Source: Bog-473 sp963828505 (lineage in GTDB: Bacteria; Actinomycetota; Acidimicrobiia; Acidimicrobiales; RAAP-2). Taken from it: 64,000 bases of DNA. Location of the stretch: positions 310,001 through 374,000 of the forward strand of contig CAWHFM010000009.1 in assembly GCA_963828505.1 (NCBI GenBank), written 5' to 3'. The notes beneath the pieces were generated by a model. It searched no databases and was not told where the DNA came from. It saw only the letters and a list, made by a program, of their open reading frames with translations. The position numbers and the translations under genes are program-made. Below are positions 8,463-18,386 of this stretch, one piece after another (the stretch's first letter is position 1; each line of letters starts with the position of its first letter).

Positions 8463-8841
8463 GGAACATTCCTTTCATGACTTTCTCACCCCCCTACATC
8501 CGACGAGGCATGAAGCTGCCGAAGCCCGGAGTAGGGGTGGGCAACGGGCGCAGCCACGACAATTGATGGGCGGGCCTGCCATTATTCCCCGTTGGGAGCG
8601 TAATGCTGGTTCGGGCCGACCGAATCGGTGCAATGCGCCGTCACAACGGATCAGGGACTCATTACGCTCGAAGGCCGTCGTCTCTTGCGAATACGCACGG
8701 ACAAGTCCGATTGCCTCTCCGAGCTCCATGAGTCCTCACGTGTCGCCAGCTCTCGCCGACCGAGTCCCGGCGGGCCGGTCTACTTCGGACACGGCCAGTA
8801 ACCCGTTCACGGAATGCTCCCGGATCGGGCAGGCTGCGGTG
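8463..8841. other. Intergenic, nothing recognised
   Basis: Short overlapping frames on both strands show no conserved motif. The stretch separates the small acidic protein (minus) from the broken ligase gene (plus) and should hold their promoters, but no clear -35/-10 pair stands out. Confidence 0.4.
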
Positions 8842-9570
8842 GTGATCAGGACAGTGGGCGTGGAGGAGGAGTCCCTTTTGGCGCGGGCGTCGTCACCTGG
8901 CTTGGTTGCTGCAGGAGACGCCGTGGTGGCGGCGGCCGAAATTGGTTCCGACGGGCAGTTCGAGCACGAGTTCAAACGCGAACAAGCGGAGTTGGGCACC
9001 GCTCCACAGCAGTCGATGGCTGATTTGGCTGAAGACCTAGTACGCCGACGAGCAGAGCTGGCCAACGCGGCACATCGCCAGGGCACCCGGCTGCTGGCCT
9101 CGGCGACCAGTCCGCTCGATGAGCACGCGACTTCTACGGCGGGCGATCGCTATGCGCGGATGACCTCGTTGTTTGGGAGGGTCGCCCGGATGCAGTTGAC
9201 CTGCGGCATGCATATTCATGTTGCCGTCGACTCCCCGACAGAGGGCGCAGCGGTACTGGATCGCATGCGGGGCTGGCTGGCGGTACTACTTGCCCTGAGC
9301 GCCAACTCGCCCTTCCTAGGGGGCAGGACACCGGATACGCCAGCTATCGGACCGTTCTGTGGGGACAGTGGCCGACGTCTGGTGTGGCGGACCCCTTCGG
9401 TGGGTTGGAGGAATATGAGCGAACCCGAGCGGCTCTCGTCTCGAGCGGGCCGCCATCGACGACGGAATGATCTACTTCGATGCACGTCTGTCCGCTCGTT
9501 ACCCGACGGTGGAAATAAGGGTGGCCCGCGGATATCGAGGGGCGGTACCCTAGCGCGCTTGTTGGCTCTA
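8842..9570 (+). pseudogene. Glutamate-cysteine ligase family 2 (carboxylate-amine ligase), frameshifted and truncated
   Basis: From about GTG 8842 the frame gives TVGVEEE, then HEFKREQAELG, LTCGMHIHVAV and LLALSANSPF, all hallmarks of the YbdK/EgtA-like GCS2 family. At the G-run 9319-9323 the homology jumps to a second frame (GQDTGYASYRTVLWGQWP...DPFGGLEEYE) and at 9447-9449 to a third (AAIDDGMIYFDARLSARYP). A further shift near 9540 would be needed for TLARLLAL. Both main breaks are one base short in a G-run, which fits sequencing error, but the C-terminal quarter of the roughly 370-residue family is not found afterwards, so genuine decay is likely. Confidence 0.8.
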
Positions 9571-10035
9571 CATCCGTCGCGACAAGTCCAATTCAAGGCA
9601 CCTGTCATTCATTGGACGTGCAACGAGTCATTCGTTTATCGCACCTTCTCTGCGGAGACTGCTCGGTTTACCGAAGTGACGCTTTCCATAATCGTGAAAC
9701 GACTGACGCAGAGATCTATGTACAGACGGACCGCCCTTGGCCGAGGAATGCCGCGAGGTCGATGCGTCGCCGACCTTGACACTTTGGTCTTTGGGTTGAT
9801 CTTTTCGTTAGATGGCCTAGGGCAGGGCGCTGGCCGTACAGCGCGAAGGGGTTGAGCGCTTGGGCAGGCAGCGCGTCGCGCTCATCGGAGGCGTTCGAAG
9901 CGCCGCTTCCCGATTGCGGCCCTCATTGCTTCTCAAGGTCGGAGGGATCATCTCGGCAACTTGACTTCGAGGCGCAGATGTTGTCGATGTTGCTTGGTCC
10001 GGGCGCATCACTGATGAGGGGACGGCCGATACGAG
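9571..10035. other. Intergenic, nothing recognised
   Basis: Downstream of the broken ligase I see no conserved protein in any frame, no tRNA-like fold and no clear repeat. It may be decayed 3' sequence of the ligase gene. Confidence 0.4.
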
Positions 10036-12411
10036 TTATGGCACGACGACGCTCGTAGTCGCTCGCGCCTGACTCCCTCCGTTTCGACTCACGGTTTGGC
10101 CCGTGAAGATTCGTTTGGTCGAAGTGCCCCCCGAGCTGGTTTCGGTGACGGTGGCCGAGTACGTACCGGGCGAGCGGTACCTGTGGGTAGTCGTTGGAGT
10201 TTTTGTGGTGGTGGTCGTGCCATCACCGAAGTTCCAGACGTACGAGGCGATTTTCCCGAAGGTAACCGTGGAAGCCGAGGCGTCGAAACCAGTGGGCCGG
10301 CCCGCGTCCGCCGGGACTGCCGAGAGGCGGGCCACCGGAGCTTGATCCGGAGAGAGAGCGATGGCAGTTGCGCCGGTGGCTTGATCGTTCAGGCCGACGT
10401 CGGCTCCCGCGACGTCGGTAGCGAGATCAATAGGGGTAACCCCGGCGAAGCGAACAATCTGGTTGTTTATCACGGTGGTCACGCTGACCGACGCGTAGGC
10501 CGTCTTCTCGTTTGGTGCGATGGCGATGCCGTCGGGACTGTCGCCAGGGGGCAGGGTGATGACGAAACCAGCCGTCTTGCTGGCCAAGTCGACGAGACTT
10601 ACGTTGTCGGAGACTTGGTTGGTCACGAAGGCCGTCGTGCCGTCGGGCGAGATGGCAATGCCGTCGGGACCGTCGGCGGCGGGCAGTGGGATGTCGGTTC
10701 CAGCAGTGTTGGTGACCAAATTGATCGGAGTCACGTTGTCGGAAGCCTGGTTCGCCACGTAGGCGGTCTTCCCGTTGGGGGTTATGGCGATGGCGTCGGG
10801 ATTGGTCGCCCCATTGGGCAGGGCGATGTCGGCCTCGACCGTGGCCGTGTGGATGTCGATGACGGTGACACGGCCGGATGCTTCAACCACGTAGGCCGTC
10901 ATCCCGTCGGGAGCGATGGCGATGGCGGCGGGACTGTCCCCACCGGGAAGCGTGATGTCGGCCTCAGCGGTTTTGGTGGAGAGGTCGATGGGAGTCACAT
11001 TGTCGGAAATCTGGTTGACCACATAGGCCGTAATGCCATCGGGGCTGATAGCGATGGCGTCGGGACCAACGGCATCGCTTGGTAGATCGATGTTTGGACC
11101 AGCGATATTGGTGCTGGTGTCGATCGGGGTGATGCTGTTGGAGCTCAGGTTGGCCACATAGGCCGTCATGCCATTGGGGGTGATGGCGATGCTCCGGGGA
11201 TTGTACGCACCGCTCGGCAGGACGATATTGGCCCCGGCAGATTTCGTCGAGGTGGAGATGGGGGTGAGCGTGTCGGAGTCCTCATCGGCCACGTACGCCG
11301 TGTTTCCGTTGGGGGAGATGGCAACGGCGACGGGGCCAAGGGTCCCCTGGGGCAGGGCAATGTTGGCCTCGGCGGTGTTCGTTAAGAGGTTGACCGGTGT
11401 CACGTTGTTCGAGGAGACGGCCACGTTCGCGACGTAGGCGGTCTTCCCGTTGGGGGTTATGGCGATGGCGTCGGGATCGAATGCCCCGCTCGGAAGAGGG
11501 ATGTTGGTCTGGGCGCGGTTTGTGGTCAAGTCGATCAGGGAGACGTTGTGGGACTCGCTATTGATGACGTAGGCCGTCTGGCCGTCGGGGGCGATGGCGA
11601 TATCGGCGGGTTCGCTGGCTCCGCTGGACAGGGCGATGTCGGGCCCAGCGGTATCGGTGACGAGGTTGATGGGGGTCACGCTGTTTGAGGGCGTGTCGCC
11701 CACCAGGGCCGTCGAGCCGTCGCGGGTTATGGCGATGGTCACGGAGAAATCTCCCGCCGGAAGGGGAATCGCCGACCCAGCGGTGTTGGTTGTGAGGTCG
11801 ATGGGAAAGATGCTGCCGGATGGAGCACCTGGGACGCCGCCCGCGATGTAGGCCGTCGTACCATCGGGGGCAATCACAATGCTGTGAGGCTCGACCTCGT
11901 AGCCTCCACCGGGTGGGGAGATAGTGGCTCCGGTGGTGTTGGTGGCCAGGTCGATCGGGGTGACGCTGCCTTCCTCGTCGACCACATAGGCCAACTTGGC
12001 GTCAGGTGCGATTGCGATGCCCTCCGGGGGGACGCCGACAGGCAGCGCGATACTTGCCGTAATCGTGTTGGTGGCGATTCTGATTACCGTGACGGAGTTG
12101 GAACCAGCCGTGAGTACGTACGCCAACTTGCCATTCGGGCTGATGGCAACATCAATCGGTGAGAAGGGACCGCTGAGCGCGATGTTGGTCCCAGTGGTCC
12201 TGGTGGCTGAGTCGAATGGGGTGACATAGGGCCCTGGTCCCGGGGGGCCGATACCGGGTGGCGCAGCGTTAGGCAGGATGTAAGCGGTCCAGGCCGGTGC
12301 CGGTTGCCTTGCACCCGCTGAGGGACTGGAGACGAGGATGACGGCCGCCATCGCGCCGGCCATCATGACAACGGCACCACCGAGCCGAATGATTCGCTTG
12401 AGCGCATGCAT
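10036..12411 (-). CDS. Secreted YVTN beta-propeller protein with C-terminal PKD domain
   Basis: A 791-residue exported protein starting at ATG 12411 (HALKRIIRLGG), preceded by GGAGGGGG and followed by a clear signal segment (VVMMAGAMAAVILVSS). Most of it is a run of 40-45 residue YVTN-type repeats (PDAIAITPNGKTAYVANQAS, VTPINLVTNTAG.DI.LP), about fourteen copies, enough for two seven-bladed propellers. The last 100 residues form a PKD domain (YVWNFGDGTTTTT, HRYRSPGTYSATVT). Such proteins are extracellular binding or surface-layer components; no enzyme motif is visible. It has no membrane anchor and no obvious operon partner. Confidence 0.88.
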   Translation of the reverse strand: MHALKRIIRLGGAVVMMAGAMAAVILVSSPSAGARQPAPAWTAYILPNAAPPGIGPPGPGPYVTPFDSATRTTGTNIALSGPFSPIDVAISPNGKLAYVLTAGSNSVTVIRIATNTITASIALPVGVPPEGIAIAPDAKLAYVVDEEGSVTPIDLATNTTGATISPPGGGYEVEPHSIVIAPDGTTAYIAGGVPGAPSGSIFPIDLTTNTAGSAIPLPAGDFSVTIAITRDGSTALVGDTPSNSVTPINLVTDTAGPDIALSSGASEPADIAIAPDGQTAYVINSESHNVSLIDLTTNRAQTNIPLPSGAFDPDAIAITPNGKTAYVANVAVSSNNVTPVNLLTNTAEANIALPQGTLGPVAVAISPNGNTAYVADEDSDTLTPISTSTKSAGANIVLPSGAYNPRSIAITPNGMTAYVANLSSNSITPIDTSTNIAGPNIDLPSDAVGPDAIAISPDGITAYVVNQISDNVTPIDLSTKTAEADITLPGGDSPAAIAIAPDGMTAYVVEASGRVTVIDIHTATVEADIALPNGATNPDAIAITPNGKTAYVANQASDNVTPINLVTNTAGTDIPLPAADGPDGIAISPDGTTAFVTNQVSDNVSLVDLASKTAGFVITLPPGDSPDGIAIAPNEKTAYASVSVTTVINNQIVRFAGVTPIDLATDVAGADVGLNDQATGATAIALSPDQAPVARLSAVPADAGRPTGFDASASTVTFGKIASYVWNFGDGTTTTTKTPTTTHRYRSPGTYSATVTETSSGGTSTKRIFTGQTVSRNGGSQARATTSVVVP

Positions 12412-12752
12412 CACGGCCCCCTCCATGACCATTTCGGTCATTGTTCCTCGAAATTCTTGGCGAGCATGTTCGACACGTTCACCCGCCGGATTGAGCACCA
12501 CGAACCTAACATGCCAATCCCGCTGGTCTTCGATAGCTTGAGAGCCTGCCTGCATTGACCGCCTTGTAGGCACCGTTCGCGTTGAATCCGTTCTTTCATC
12601 GGATCCTTTGCTTTCAAGTGAAAAGCCAAACTTACCGGCGATTTCTGATCTGGGCCTTCATTCGGCGCCTTATCCACCATTATCACTGATGTCTTATAGA
12701 ACACGAAGGAGATTGTCACCAGCTCAACGCCCTCACTGGGCGATCGGGCAGC

Positions 12753-13031
12753 GTGAGTGGCGGAGACGCCCGAAAAGTGGTGCAGTTTGGCACACGGCGT
12801 CCCGGCCGAGCTGGGACTCTTCCGAGCCGCCATAGAGAGAGCACGCCATTGCCGGTTTTTCGCAACGCGGACATCACCAGACGCCACCCGCGACCGGCAC
12901 TCGACCGCGATGAAGCCCATCAACGATGCGAACGCGTCTCTCGACTCATCGTCAAGCTGCGAGTCCATGGCCTGGTCGCCAAGTTGCCACGCTCACGTCA
13001 ATATCGAGTCACCCTCATGGACTCAGTGTGA
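12753..13031 (+). pseudogene. Winged-helix-like C-terminal remnant
   Basis: A 92-codon frame whose second half (VSRLIVKLRVHGLVAKLPRS followed by RQYRVT) resembles the C-terminal winged-helix segment of a family of actinobacterial proteins with SR.LRKLRAHGLI.K.P.THRYRVT. The expected larger N-terminal domain is missing and no good ribosome site is seen, so it is probably a leftover. The rest of 12412-13177 holds no recognisable gene. Confidence 0.35.
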
Positions 13032-13177
13032 TGACCGCTGCCATCGCGGTCCACGACGGCGACAACCCAAGCGGGTATCTCGCCGCAGCCTCATTTGGGT
13101 CCAAACATGTCTCTCGCGACAGGCAATTTTCGGGGGACAGGTTCTATCGCCGGATCTGCCACAAGTCGTGAGTCACA

Positions 13178-13939
13178 ATGTGGACGATGCTCGACTCCTC
13201 CTCTATCTCCGACGTTCTCCAGACGTATCGGCCCGAACGTGATGCCCTTGTGGAGCTCTTGGCCAGTCTCTCGGCAGACGGTTGGACCCAGCCAACCGAG
13301 TGTCCCGCCTACCCAGTAAAGGGCATCGCCGCCCACGTTCTGGGCGACGACCTCTCCCTCCTCAGCCGGCAACGGGACGGTGCCGTCCAGGGATTGGTCT
13401 ACATGGCCGACGAGCTTCCAAGAGCCGACTTCCGCTCGCTCCTCGACGCCTTCAACGATCAATGGGTGAGGACCGCCCGGTTCATGAGCCCTGTCCTGCT
13501 AATCGAACTCCTCCGTCTCACCGGTGAATGGACCGCGGCGTACTACGAGTCCGTGGATCCGGATTCGCCCGGTGAGCCCGTGGGGCTGTTCGGAGCGAGC
13601 CGCGATTCGAACTCCCCGTTCTGGCAGGCGATCGCCCGGGAGTACCTCGAGCGCTGGATCCACCATTCGCAGATCCGCCGGGGACTCGATTTGGGGTCAC
13701 TGGCGGTCCAGCCGTTCCTCCGCACGGGGATCGAGGTGGCCGCGGCAATAGCCAAGATGGAGCCTGTCGTGCCAACTGATCCCGAGGGGGCCTGGGGACT
13801 CGGGCCGGTCGTGCTCGGCCCGGCCCAGCAGGCCGCCGACATCCTGACCCGTGCCCACACCACCGAGTCGATCCGCCAACTCGCAAGTGGGCCCGCGGAG
13901 ATGATCGACCTCATTTCAGCGGTGTCGGGCAAGCCCTGA
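13178..13939 (+). CDS. Maleylpyruvate isomerase family mycothiol-dependent enzyme
   Basis: A 253-residue DinB-fold protein of the TIGR03083 type: RDALVELLASLSADGWTQP, then CPAYPVKGIAAHVLGDDLSL, the helix-bundle start with its metal-binding His, and a later ERWIHHSQIRRGL segment carrying the second and third His. Relatives use mycothiol as thiol cofactor, which fits an actinobacterium; the substrate is unknown. ATG 13178 or 13187 are both possible. It stands alone between a decayed region and the MFS-MarR operon. Confidence 0.8.
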   Translation: MWTMLDSSSISDVLQTYRPERDALVELLASLSADGWTQPTECPAYPVKGIAAHVLGDDLSLLSRQRDGAVQGLVYMADELPRADFRSLLDAFNDQWVRTARFMSPVLLIELLRLTGEWTAAYYESVDPDSPGEPVGLFGASRDSNSPFWQAIAREYLERWIHHSQIRRGLDLGSLAVQPFLRTGIEVAAAIAKMEPVVPTDPEGAWGLGPVVLGPAQQAADILTRAHTTESIRQLASGPAEMIDLISAVSGKP

Positions 13940-14073
13940 GCGAGTCGGGTTTTTCGGTGTGGGTCGAAATCGGCCGGTCGGGGCGACCCCTATGACATTT
14001 AGGGCATCCCTGGCGGTCCGGCCAAGCTCAGGTGGGTCGCGAGCGTTCCGGCCTATCAGTCATCGATCGAGGG

Positions 14074-14106
14074 TTGACATCCGATAGTAGTTATGATGAG
14101 ATAACA
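14074..14106 (+). promoter_or_regulatory. Promoter with overlapping palindrome in front of the MFS-marR operon
   Basis: TTGACA at 14074-14079 is followed after 17 bases by TGAGAT (14097-14102). The predicted start point falls on or next to the ATG at 14110, so the transcript would be leaderless. An inverted repeat AGTTAT-GATGAG-ATAACA (14089-14106) covers the -10 box, exactly where a repressor such as the MarR protein encoded second in the operon would act. Seen directly: the motifs and spacing. Inferred: autorepression. Confidence 0.55.
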
Positions 14107-14109
14107 ATT

Positions 14110-15588
14110 ATGACCATGCAAATGGCCGTTCCGGGTCCGACCGTGATGGACGAGCTGAATCGGCGGCGACGCGTCGGCATCCTGCTCATCTGCTCCATGA
14201 GTCTCCTCATCGTCGGACTCGACGTCACCATCGTCAACGTCGCGCTTCCTTCGATCCATCGGGACTTTCACGCCCCGATTTCGGGCCTGCAGTGGACAGT
14301 GGACGCCTACACCCTAGTGCTGGCCAGTCTGCTCATGCTCTCCGGCTCGACCGCCGACCGGTTCGGTCGTCGGCGCACCTTCGTCATCGGTCTGCTGACC
14401 TTCTCCGCCGGATCACTCCTGTGCAGCTTGGCACCCAACCTGACACTGCTCATCGTCTTCCGCATGGTGCAAGCGGTGGGCGGATCGATGCTCAACCCCG
14501 TGGCTATGTCGATCATCACCAACACCTTCACGATTCCCCGAGAGCGAGCCCAGGCCATTGGGGTCTGGGCCGCGGTGGTCGGGGTGGCCATGGCCTTGGG
14601 TCCCGTGTTGGGTGGGGTGCTGGTGACGACGGTGGGATGGCGGTCGATCTTCTGGATCAACATCCCCGTCGGGCTCATAGCAGTGATATTGGCCCGCCGG
14701 TACATTCCCGAGTCCAAGGCACCGGTCGCGCGGCGGGTGGACGTCCCCGGGCAGGTGCTCGTGATCGTTGTCTTGGCCTCGCTGACGTACGGCATCATCG
14801 AAGCCCCGAGTCGAGGGTGGTCATCACCCCTCATCATGGGAGTATTCGCCATAGCCGCGGTATCTTTGGTTGCTCTCCTCATCTGGGAGCACCGGAACAG
14901 CGAGCCGCTGATCGACCTGCGATTCTTCCGTTCTGTGCCGTTCTCCTCTGCCGCGGTCATCGCCGTAGCTGCGTTCGCCGCGCTCGGCGGGTTCCTCTTC
15001 CTGAACACCCTGTACCTTCAAGAGGTGCGTGGACTCTCCGCGTTGCAGGCTGGGCTCGACACGCTTCCCATGGCGGCGATGACCATGATCCTCCCTCCGG
15101 TGTCGGGACGGATCGTCGGCCGGCGAGGGGGCAGGATCCCCCTCGTCATCGCCGGAGTCGCGCTCGCCGCTTCCTGTCTCATGCTCGTGGGATTGAGCGC
15201 CGTGACCCCGTTCACCTGGTTGTTCACCGCCTACGTGGTCTTCGGCATCGGGTTCGGATTCGTGAATGCGCCGATTACCAATACCGCTGTCGCTGGCATG
15301 CCCCGCGCCCAAGCCGGTGTGGCAGCGGCTATCGCCTCCACCTCTCGCCAGGTCGGTCAGACTCTGGGTGTGGCTGTGGTCGGTTCACTGGTGTCAGCCT
15401 CGCTACAGAAGGAGAATCAACTCGATTTCGCGATCGCCAGTCGAGCCGGATGGTGGGTCTTGGCCGCATGCGGACTAGTCGTATTGGTCCTCGGTCTGGT
15501 TGCGACAACCCCCTGGGCCCGAGAGACAGCCCGGCGGACGGCCGAGTCGATCAACCCCGAATTTCTTGAAACCGGTATGCAAGGATGA
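14110..15588 (+). CDS. MFS multidrug efflux transporter, DHA2 (EmrB/QacA) type
   Basis: About 492 residues with 14 predicted membrane helices. Motif D1-like GLDVTIVNVALPSI in the first helix and the antiporter region GGSMLNPVAMSIITNTF mark the 14-helix drug:H+ antiporter family; FGRRRTF sits in the loop after helix 2. Such proteins expel hydrophobic drugs or antibiotics across the membrane using the proton gradient. ATG 14110 is favoured over the upstream GTG because it sits at the expected transcription start. Its stop overlaps the start of the downstream marR-type gene (ATGA), a common efflux pump-repressor pair. Confidence 0.92.
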   Translation: MTMQMAVPGPTVMDELNRRRRVGILLICSMSLLIVGLDVTIVNVALPSIHRDFHAPISGLQWTVDAYTLVLASLLMLSGSTADRFGRRRTFVIGLLTFSAGSLLCSLAPNLTLLIVFRMVQAVGGSMLNPVAMSIITNTFTIPRERAQAIGVWAAVVGVAMALGPVLGGVLVTTVGWRSIFWINIPVGLIAVILARRYIPESKAPVARRVDVPGQVLVIVVLASLTYGIIEAPSRGWSSPLIMGVFAIAAVSLVALLIWEHRNSEPLIDLRFFRSVPFSSAAVIAVAAFAALGGFLFLNTLYLQEVRGLSALQAGLDTLPMAAMTMILPPVSGRIVGRRGGRIPLVIAGVALAASCLMLVGLSAVTPFTWLFTAYVVFGIGFGFVNAPITNTAVAGMPRAQAGVAAAIASTSRQVGQTLGVAVVGSLVSASLQKENQLDFAIASRAGWWVLAACGLVVLVLGLVATTPWARETARRTAESINPEFLETGMQG

Positions 15589-16028
15589 CGAAGTCGAGCA
15601 TTCGTCGCGACCGAGCGATACGCGAGGTGTGGCACGCGATGGCCGATCTGGTGCTGGACAACGAGCGTCGAAGGGAGGTCAGTGAGAAGACCGGCCTGAG
15701 CTTCGGAAAGATGAGGGCATTACGACGGATCGCTGCTCGGCCGATGTCCATGAGCGAACTGGCGGCGCTGCTCGGCGTGGACCCGCCCAACCTTACGACG
15801 GTGGTCGACGGCCTGGAGCGCTTGGGGCTCGTGGAGCGCCAGGCCCACCCGACAGACCGCCGGGTCAAGTTCGTCGCGGTGACCCCCGAGGGTGCCGCAC
15901 TGGCGCAACAGGCCGAAGAGATCCTCGACCGGCCGCCGGCCGGTCTTGTGGACCTCCCGTTGCCTGATCTTGAAGCTTTGGTGCAGATACTGGCGCGGGT
16001 CCGTCAGGAGAAGGAACTCAGCCAATGA
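15585..16028 (+). CDS. MarR family transcriptional regulator
   Basis: A 147-residue winged-helix protein: MSMSELAALLGVDPPNLTTV is the recognition helix-turn-helix and VERQAHPTDRRVKFVAVTPEG the wing with the conserved D.R. Dimeric MarR proteins release DNA on binding phenolic or drug ligands. Its start overlaps the stop of the MFS transporter, so it is coupled to it, and a palindrome over the operon promoter at 14089-14106 is its likely target. It probably controls export of the pump's substrate. Confidence 0.92.
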   Translation: MTKSSIRRDRAIREVWHAMADLVLDNERRREVSEKTGLSFGKMRALRRIAARPMSMSELAALLGVDPPNLTTVVDGLERLGLVERQAHPTDRRVKFVAVTPEGAALAQQAEEILDRPPAGLVDLPLPDLEALVQILARVRQEKELSQ

Positions 16029-16228
16029 GTCGGCACTTGCCAGGTCAGGTCGACCCTCGTCGATCCTGGACTACCCAGTAGGACGTTCGAACGACTCTTG
16101 TACGAACATTCCATGAGGACAGTTTCAAAACCCCTCTCGCGGTTGAAGAGGCTCGAAAGAACAGATCGCCCGTTCGATATCGGATGGTTCCCGAGTTAGC
16201 CCGATCGACGGATCAGAATCGCGAAAAA

Positions 16229-17059
16229 TCAAATGGGGACGCTGGAATGCGCAAATTCCGACCAGGCGCGGACCCATTCATTCCACACGGGAGGGGGATA
16301 GTCATGGCCCATTCCCTCGATCTCGAAATAACGGGCGCCAGGAATGACTGCAGCGGTGCGACGTCCTCCAGTGGGGTCGATCAAGCTGTCGCGGCTGCCA
16401 TGGATCACGAGGACGGGGAGATCGATCTTGGCTAGTAAATCGGCGCGTGGACCGTCGTGTCCGACTGCCTTCATCTGTCGCCCGATCCCGTCCGGACAGA
16501 AACATCGGTCGTAGGCTTCAGCGGCCCGCTCACGGATCGCCCTGTCGTCCAGCCACTCGGGCTTCGACCCGTACACGTGCAAAGCGGCAACTCGATTGTC
16601 GATGTACGCTGATCGAGACGGAGCTGGTGGTGCCATCAAAAACGCAAGAGCCGCCTCGGAGCTCTCGCCGTAGCCGGGTTCACCGGTGCGAGACATAACC
16701 GACGTCATGGAGAGTAAACGGTCACCATGGTCGATGGCGAGCCGTTGGGCGATCATCCCTCCCATCGAACAGCCCATGATGTGCGCCTTGTCCGCACCCA
16801 CCGCATCGAGGACAGCCATGGCGTCATCGGCCATGTCTGCGAGCGAGTAGTCGACACCATCGAGCTTGGTCGATAGCCCGACGTCGCGATTGTCGAATCT
16901 GACAACCTGGAAGCCTTCGTCGCTGAAGAGCTGACACCAAGGCACGGCATAGTTGATGCATTGTGACCCAAGGCCATTTATCAAGAGAAGGGTCGGTTCG
17001 TTTGGGTCTCCGAAGGACTCGAAGTAAAGTTCGACTTCACCGTTGCGCGCCGTGCTCAC
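16229..17059 (-). CDS. Alpha/beta hydrolase
   Basis: A 276-residue alpha/beta-hydrolase with the full triad in place: nucleophile S98 in GCSMGG (96-101), acid D224 in HGSRDSLID and base H252 in GMGHDYP. FDNRDVGLSTK (55-65) is typical of the group related to aclacinomycin methylesterase RdmC and proline iminopeptidase-like esterases. It is cytoplasmic (no signal). Substrate unknown. The start is GTG 17059 with GGAGG just upstream. It runs convergently towards the marR gene and is monocistronic. Confidence 0.88.
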   Translation of the reverse strand: MSTARNGEVELYFESFGDPNEPTLLLINGLGSQCINYAVPWCQLFSDEGFQVVRFDNRDVGLSTKLDGVDYSLADMADDAMAVLDAVGADKAHIMGCSMGGMIAQRLAIDHGDRLLSMTSVMSRTGEPGYGESSEAALAFLMAPPAPSRSAYIDNRVAALHVYGSKPEWLDDRAIRERAAEAYDRCFCPDGIGRQMKAVGHDGPRADLLAKIDLPVLVIHGSRDSLIDPTGGRRTAAVIPGARYFEIEGMGHDYPPPVWNEWVRAWSEFAHSSVPI

Positions 17060-17453
17060 AGGCCTCCGTTCTCCATGTCGTGACGGTAGCTACCGCTGTC
17101 ACAGTGTAGATCGTCCGATCGTCCGATCGTCCGATCGCCCAAAGTCCGAAGCTCGGCGGTGTCTACCCCCGCAGGACCGGACCAGATCGACCACGCGAGT
17201 GATCGAATCCACACACCATGGTCGCAGGCTTCCGCTTTGTGGATGCCCGCGGCTTCCTTGATTGCGTGCACTCACCACCACCGACCGTTGCGACGTACCA
17301 CCGCAATCCCTGAGGTCTCCGGACGATTGCACCACGACACCAGATGTGTCTGCGAGTGTCTCACCCGTCGACCTGTCTCATCCCGTGGTCTGCTTTTCCC
17401 ACAGCGCCGTCGGGAGGGGCTGTGCCTTCAGTCCTCGCCAGTCCGGGGCATCG
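17060..17453. other. Intergenic upstream of the hydrolase
   Basis: Apart from the short tandem repeat at 17109-17140 I see no gene or clear regulatory element. It contains the promoter side of the hydrolase and the 3' side of the SGNH gene. Confidence 0.4.
17109..17140. repeat. 8-bp tandem repeat, four copies of GATCGTCC
   Basis: GATCGTCC is repeated at 17109, 17117 and 17125, with a fourth copy differing by one base (GATCGCCC) at 17133. It lies 50-80 bp upstream of the hydrolase start, so copy-number change could alter promoter spacing, but nothing shows that it does. Confidence 0.8.
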
Positions 17454-18386
17454 TCACCTTACGATCCGCACCTGCGAGGTCGACACACTGTCCAGATACC
17501 GCGTCAGAGCATTCACCATGGCGAGGGCGAACCGGAACGCCCCCGGCGAGTACTCGTCACACGGTCCGGTGACGCCACGGGTTGATGGAGTCCCGTCCGG
17601 ACAGAAGTGGATGCCATCCGGTGAGCGCACCACGTTCATGCCGTTCGCACCACAGCTCGGCTCGATGCTCAGGCAAGGTAGCTCCGTCGTGAACCGTCCT
17701 GTGGCGGACTCCACGGCGGCCCCGGCGTCCACGTAGGTCACTTCCAGGGGGTTGGCCTGGGCCAGTCGCCGGTAGATATCGTCGAGATGGTCCCACCCGG
17801 CGACAGAGGACTGGTCGATCGGAGTCCCGACCAAGAAGACGTGGGTTCCGGCCGCGGTGAAGATCCTGATGGCCTGTTCGGTGTAGACCGTGTAAAGGTC
17901 GAAGTACTTGGGACTCCGGAGGGCGACCCCTTCCATACAGGGTGTGAACGCGTTCCCCGAGAACACCAGGACTGCCGCTTGGGGGTGCTCGGCGCTCCCG
18001 GTGGCCATCCGGCTCAACCAGTCGCAGGTCGCGGTGCCGCCGTAAGTGTTGTTCGACACGGTGTAGTTCCCGGTATTTGCAAAGAACTTGTCGAGATACG
18101 GCTCGGCCTGGTACCCGAGTGAGTCCCCGAAGAGCTCTACTGTCTCGTGGGTGGGAGCGGCAAGTGCCGGCGCCGCCACCGAACCAGAGAGGTTGGCGTG
18201 GGTGGAACTCACGGTGGTCTTCACGTGTCGGATCGACGAACTTGCCAATGCATCGGAGCTGGGTCGGACCAACATGCCACACACGGCCATCAGGGTGGCG
18301 AGAGCGGCGACGGTGAGGATGGGCCAGCAGCGCTTCACGGTCCCGTGGACCCCGCCCAGTGCTGGTGCTGATCGAAGCGTCCGCAT
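17454..18386 (-). CDS. Secreted or membrane-anchored SGNH/GDSL hydrolase
   Basis: A 310-residue protein starting at ATG 18386 six bases after GGAAGG. Residues 18-40 form a signal or anchor helix. The SGNH blocks are readable: S89 in FGDSL (block I), G117 in GGT (II), N145 in FSGNAFT (III) and D257..H260 in DGIH (V). Six or so cysteines suggest disulfides outside the cell. Family members are esterases or acyl-transfer enzymes; this type often de-acylates extracellular polysaccharide or lipid, but the substrate is not evident. No operon partner. Confidence 0.82.
   Translation of the reverse strand: MRTLRSAPALGGVHGTVKRCWPILTVAALATLMAVCGMLVRPSSDALASSSIRHVKTTVSSTHANLSGSVAAPALAAPTHETVELFGDSLGYQAEPYLDKFFANTGNYTVSNNTYGGTATCDWLSRMATGSAEHPQAAVLVFSGNAFTPCMEGVALRSPKYFDLYTVYTEQAIRIFTAAGTHVFLVGTPIDQSSVAGWDHLDDIYRRLAQANPLEVTYVDAGAAVESATGRFTTELPCLSIEPSCGANGMNVVRSPDGIHFCPDGTPSTRGVTGPCDEYSPGAFRFALAMVNALTRYLDSVSTSQVRIVR

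Noticed and set aside
8296..9855. A single 519-residue protein on the plus strand
   Set aside because: Only its middle section matches a family (GCS2), and that homology leaves the frame twice. The remainder is unrelated read-through.
12438..12968. A 176-residue minus-strand protein upstream of the YVTN gene
   Set aside because: Overlaps the signal-peptide region and promoter side of the YVTN gene and shows no motif; composition not protein-like.
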